From assembly GCA_028293005.1 (NCBI GenBank), contig JAQGLH010000396.1, positions 1 through 5,626 of the forward strand: a DNA stretch of 5,626 bases, written 5' to 3'. This DNA comes from Alphaproteobacteria bacterium. GTDB taxonomy: Bacteria; Pseudomonadota; Alphaproteobacteria; Sphingomonadales; Sphingomonadaceae. Position numbers and translations under genes: made by a program. The notes below the pieces were generated by a model. That model had not been told where the DNA came from. It worked only from the letters and a program-made list of their open reading frames with translations, and did not search any database. Positions 5,546 through 5,626 of this stretch are shown piece after piece (positions within the stretch are counted from its first letter, which is position 1; every line of letters begins with the position of its first letter).

Positions 5546-5626
5546 ATGAAAAAGCGTATCTTGAGCCACACCGTCGGAACGGCATTGTCCGCCGTCCTGG
5601 CGCTTGGTGTCGCCGCCACGAGCTGG
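5546..5626 (+). CDS. cpaC: Probable CpaC pilus secretin, signal peptide region only
   Basis: Only the first 27 codons are present before the window ends. The product starts MKKRILSHTVGTALSAVLAL, a typical Sec signal peptide: three basic residues after Met, then a hydrophobic core. The ATG follows the cpaB stop after one base, and GGGAG (5532-5536) inside the end of cpaB can serve as its ribosome binding site, so translation is probably coupled. The residues seen do not identify the family. The name rests on the conserved order cpaA-cpaB-cpaC, in which CpaC (RcpA) is the secretin through which the Flp pilus crosses the outer membrane. Confidence 0.8.
   Translation, partial: MKKRILSHTVGTALSAVLALGVAATSW

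Noticed and set aside
4729..5619. A 296-codon minus-strand frame opposite cpaB and the start of cpaC
   Set aside because: It mirrors the codon structure of cpaB and has no motif; a real gene opposite a conserved pilus operon is unlikely.

Overview
The window reads as chromosomal DNA from a GC-rich alphaproteobacterium, most likely a sphingomonad (Sphingomonas or a close relative). This rests on the high GC content, on the character of the IspH, RNase HI and Cpa proteins, and on a tad/cpa pilus locus of alphaproteobacterial type. It is a judgement from memory of these families, not a database result. I see no phage, insertion sequence, tRNA, rRNA or CRISPR array. Almost every base is explained by seven protein genes (five complete, two cut by the window edges) and their control regions.

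Bases 1-586, minus strand: the first 65 codons of gcvT (glycine cleavage T protein) run off the left edge. A clear tandem glycine riboswitch (264-452) precedes it, with a small GC-rich hairpin between riboswitch and start codon that may be the expression platform. Upstream are a possible promoter and a 16-position imperfect inverted repeat (512-527 / 571-586). Bases 580-1263, minus strand: an unrecognised lipoprotein of 227 residues.

Bases 1264-2819, plus strand: after a 148-base divergent intergenic region come ispH (last step of the MEP isoprenoid pathway) and rnhA (RNase HI), 10 bases apart and probably one transcript. Bases 2792-3910, minus strand: an FAD-dependent amino-acid dehydrogenase resembling D-arginine dehydrogenase (DauA). 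Its 3' end overlaps the end of rnhA by 28 bases, tail to tail.

Bases 3911-4017 form a locally AT-rich divergent control region with a CtrA-like paired TTAA motif. Bases 4018-5626, plus strand, are the start of a tad/cpa type IVc (Flp) pilus operon: cpaA prepilin peptidase, cpaB assembly protein, and the first 27 codons of what is probably cpaC, the outer-membrane secretin. CpaA would process the pilins, and CpaB and CpaC would form the periplasmic and outer-membrane part of the machine. No pilin gene lies directly upstream of cpaA in this window.

The genes are mostly conserved housekeeping families. The points most worth a second look are non-coding: the riboswitch and its possible switching hairpin, the inverted repeat between the lipoprotein gene and gcv, and a potential structure enclosing the cpaA start codon. 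I did not find a convincing new biological system.
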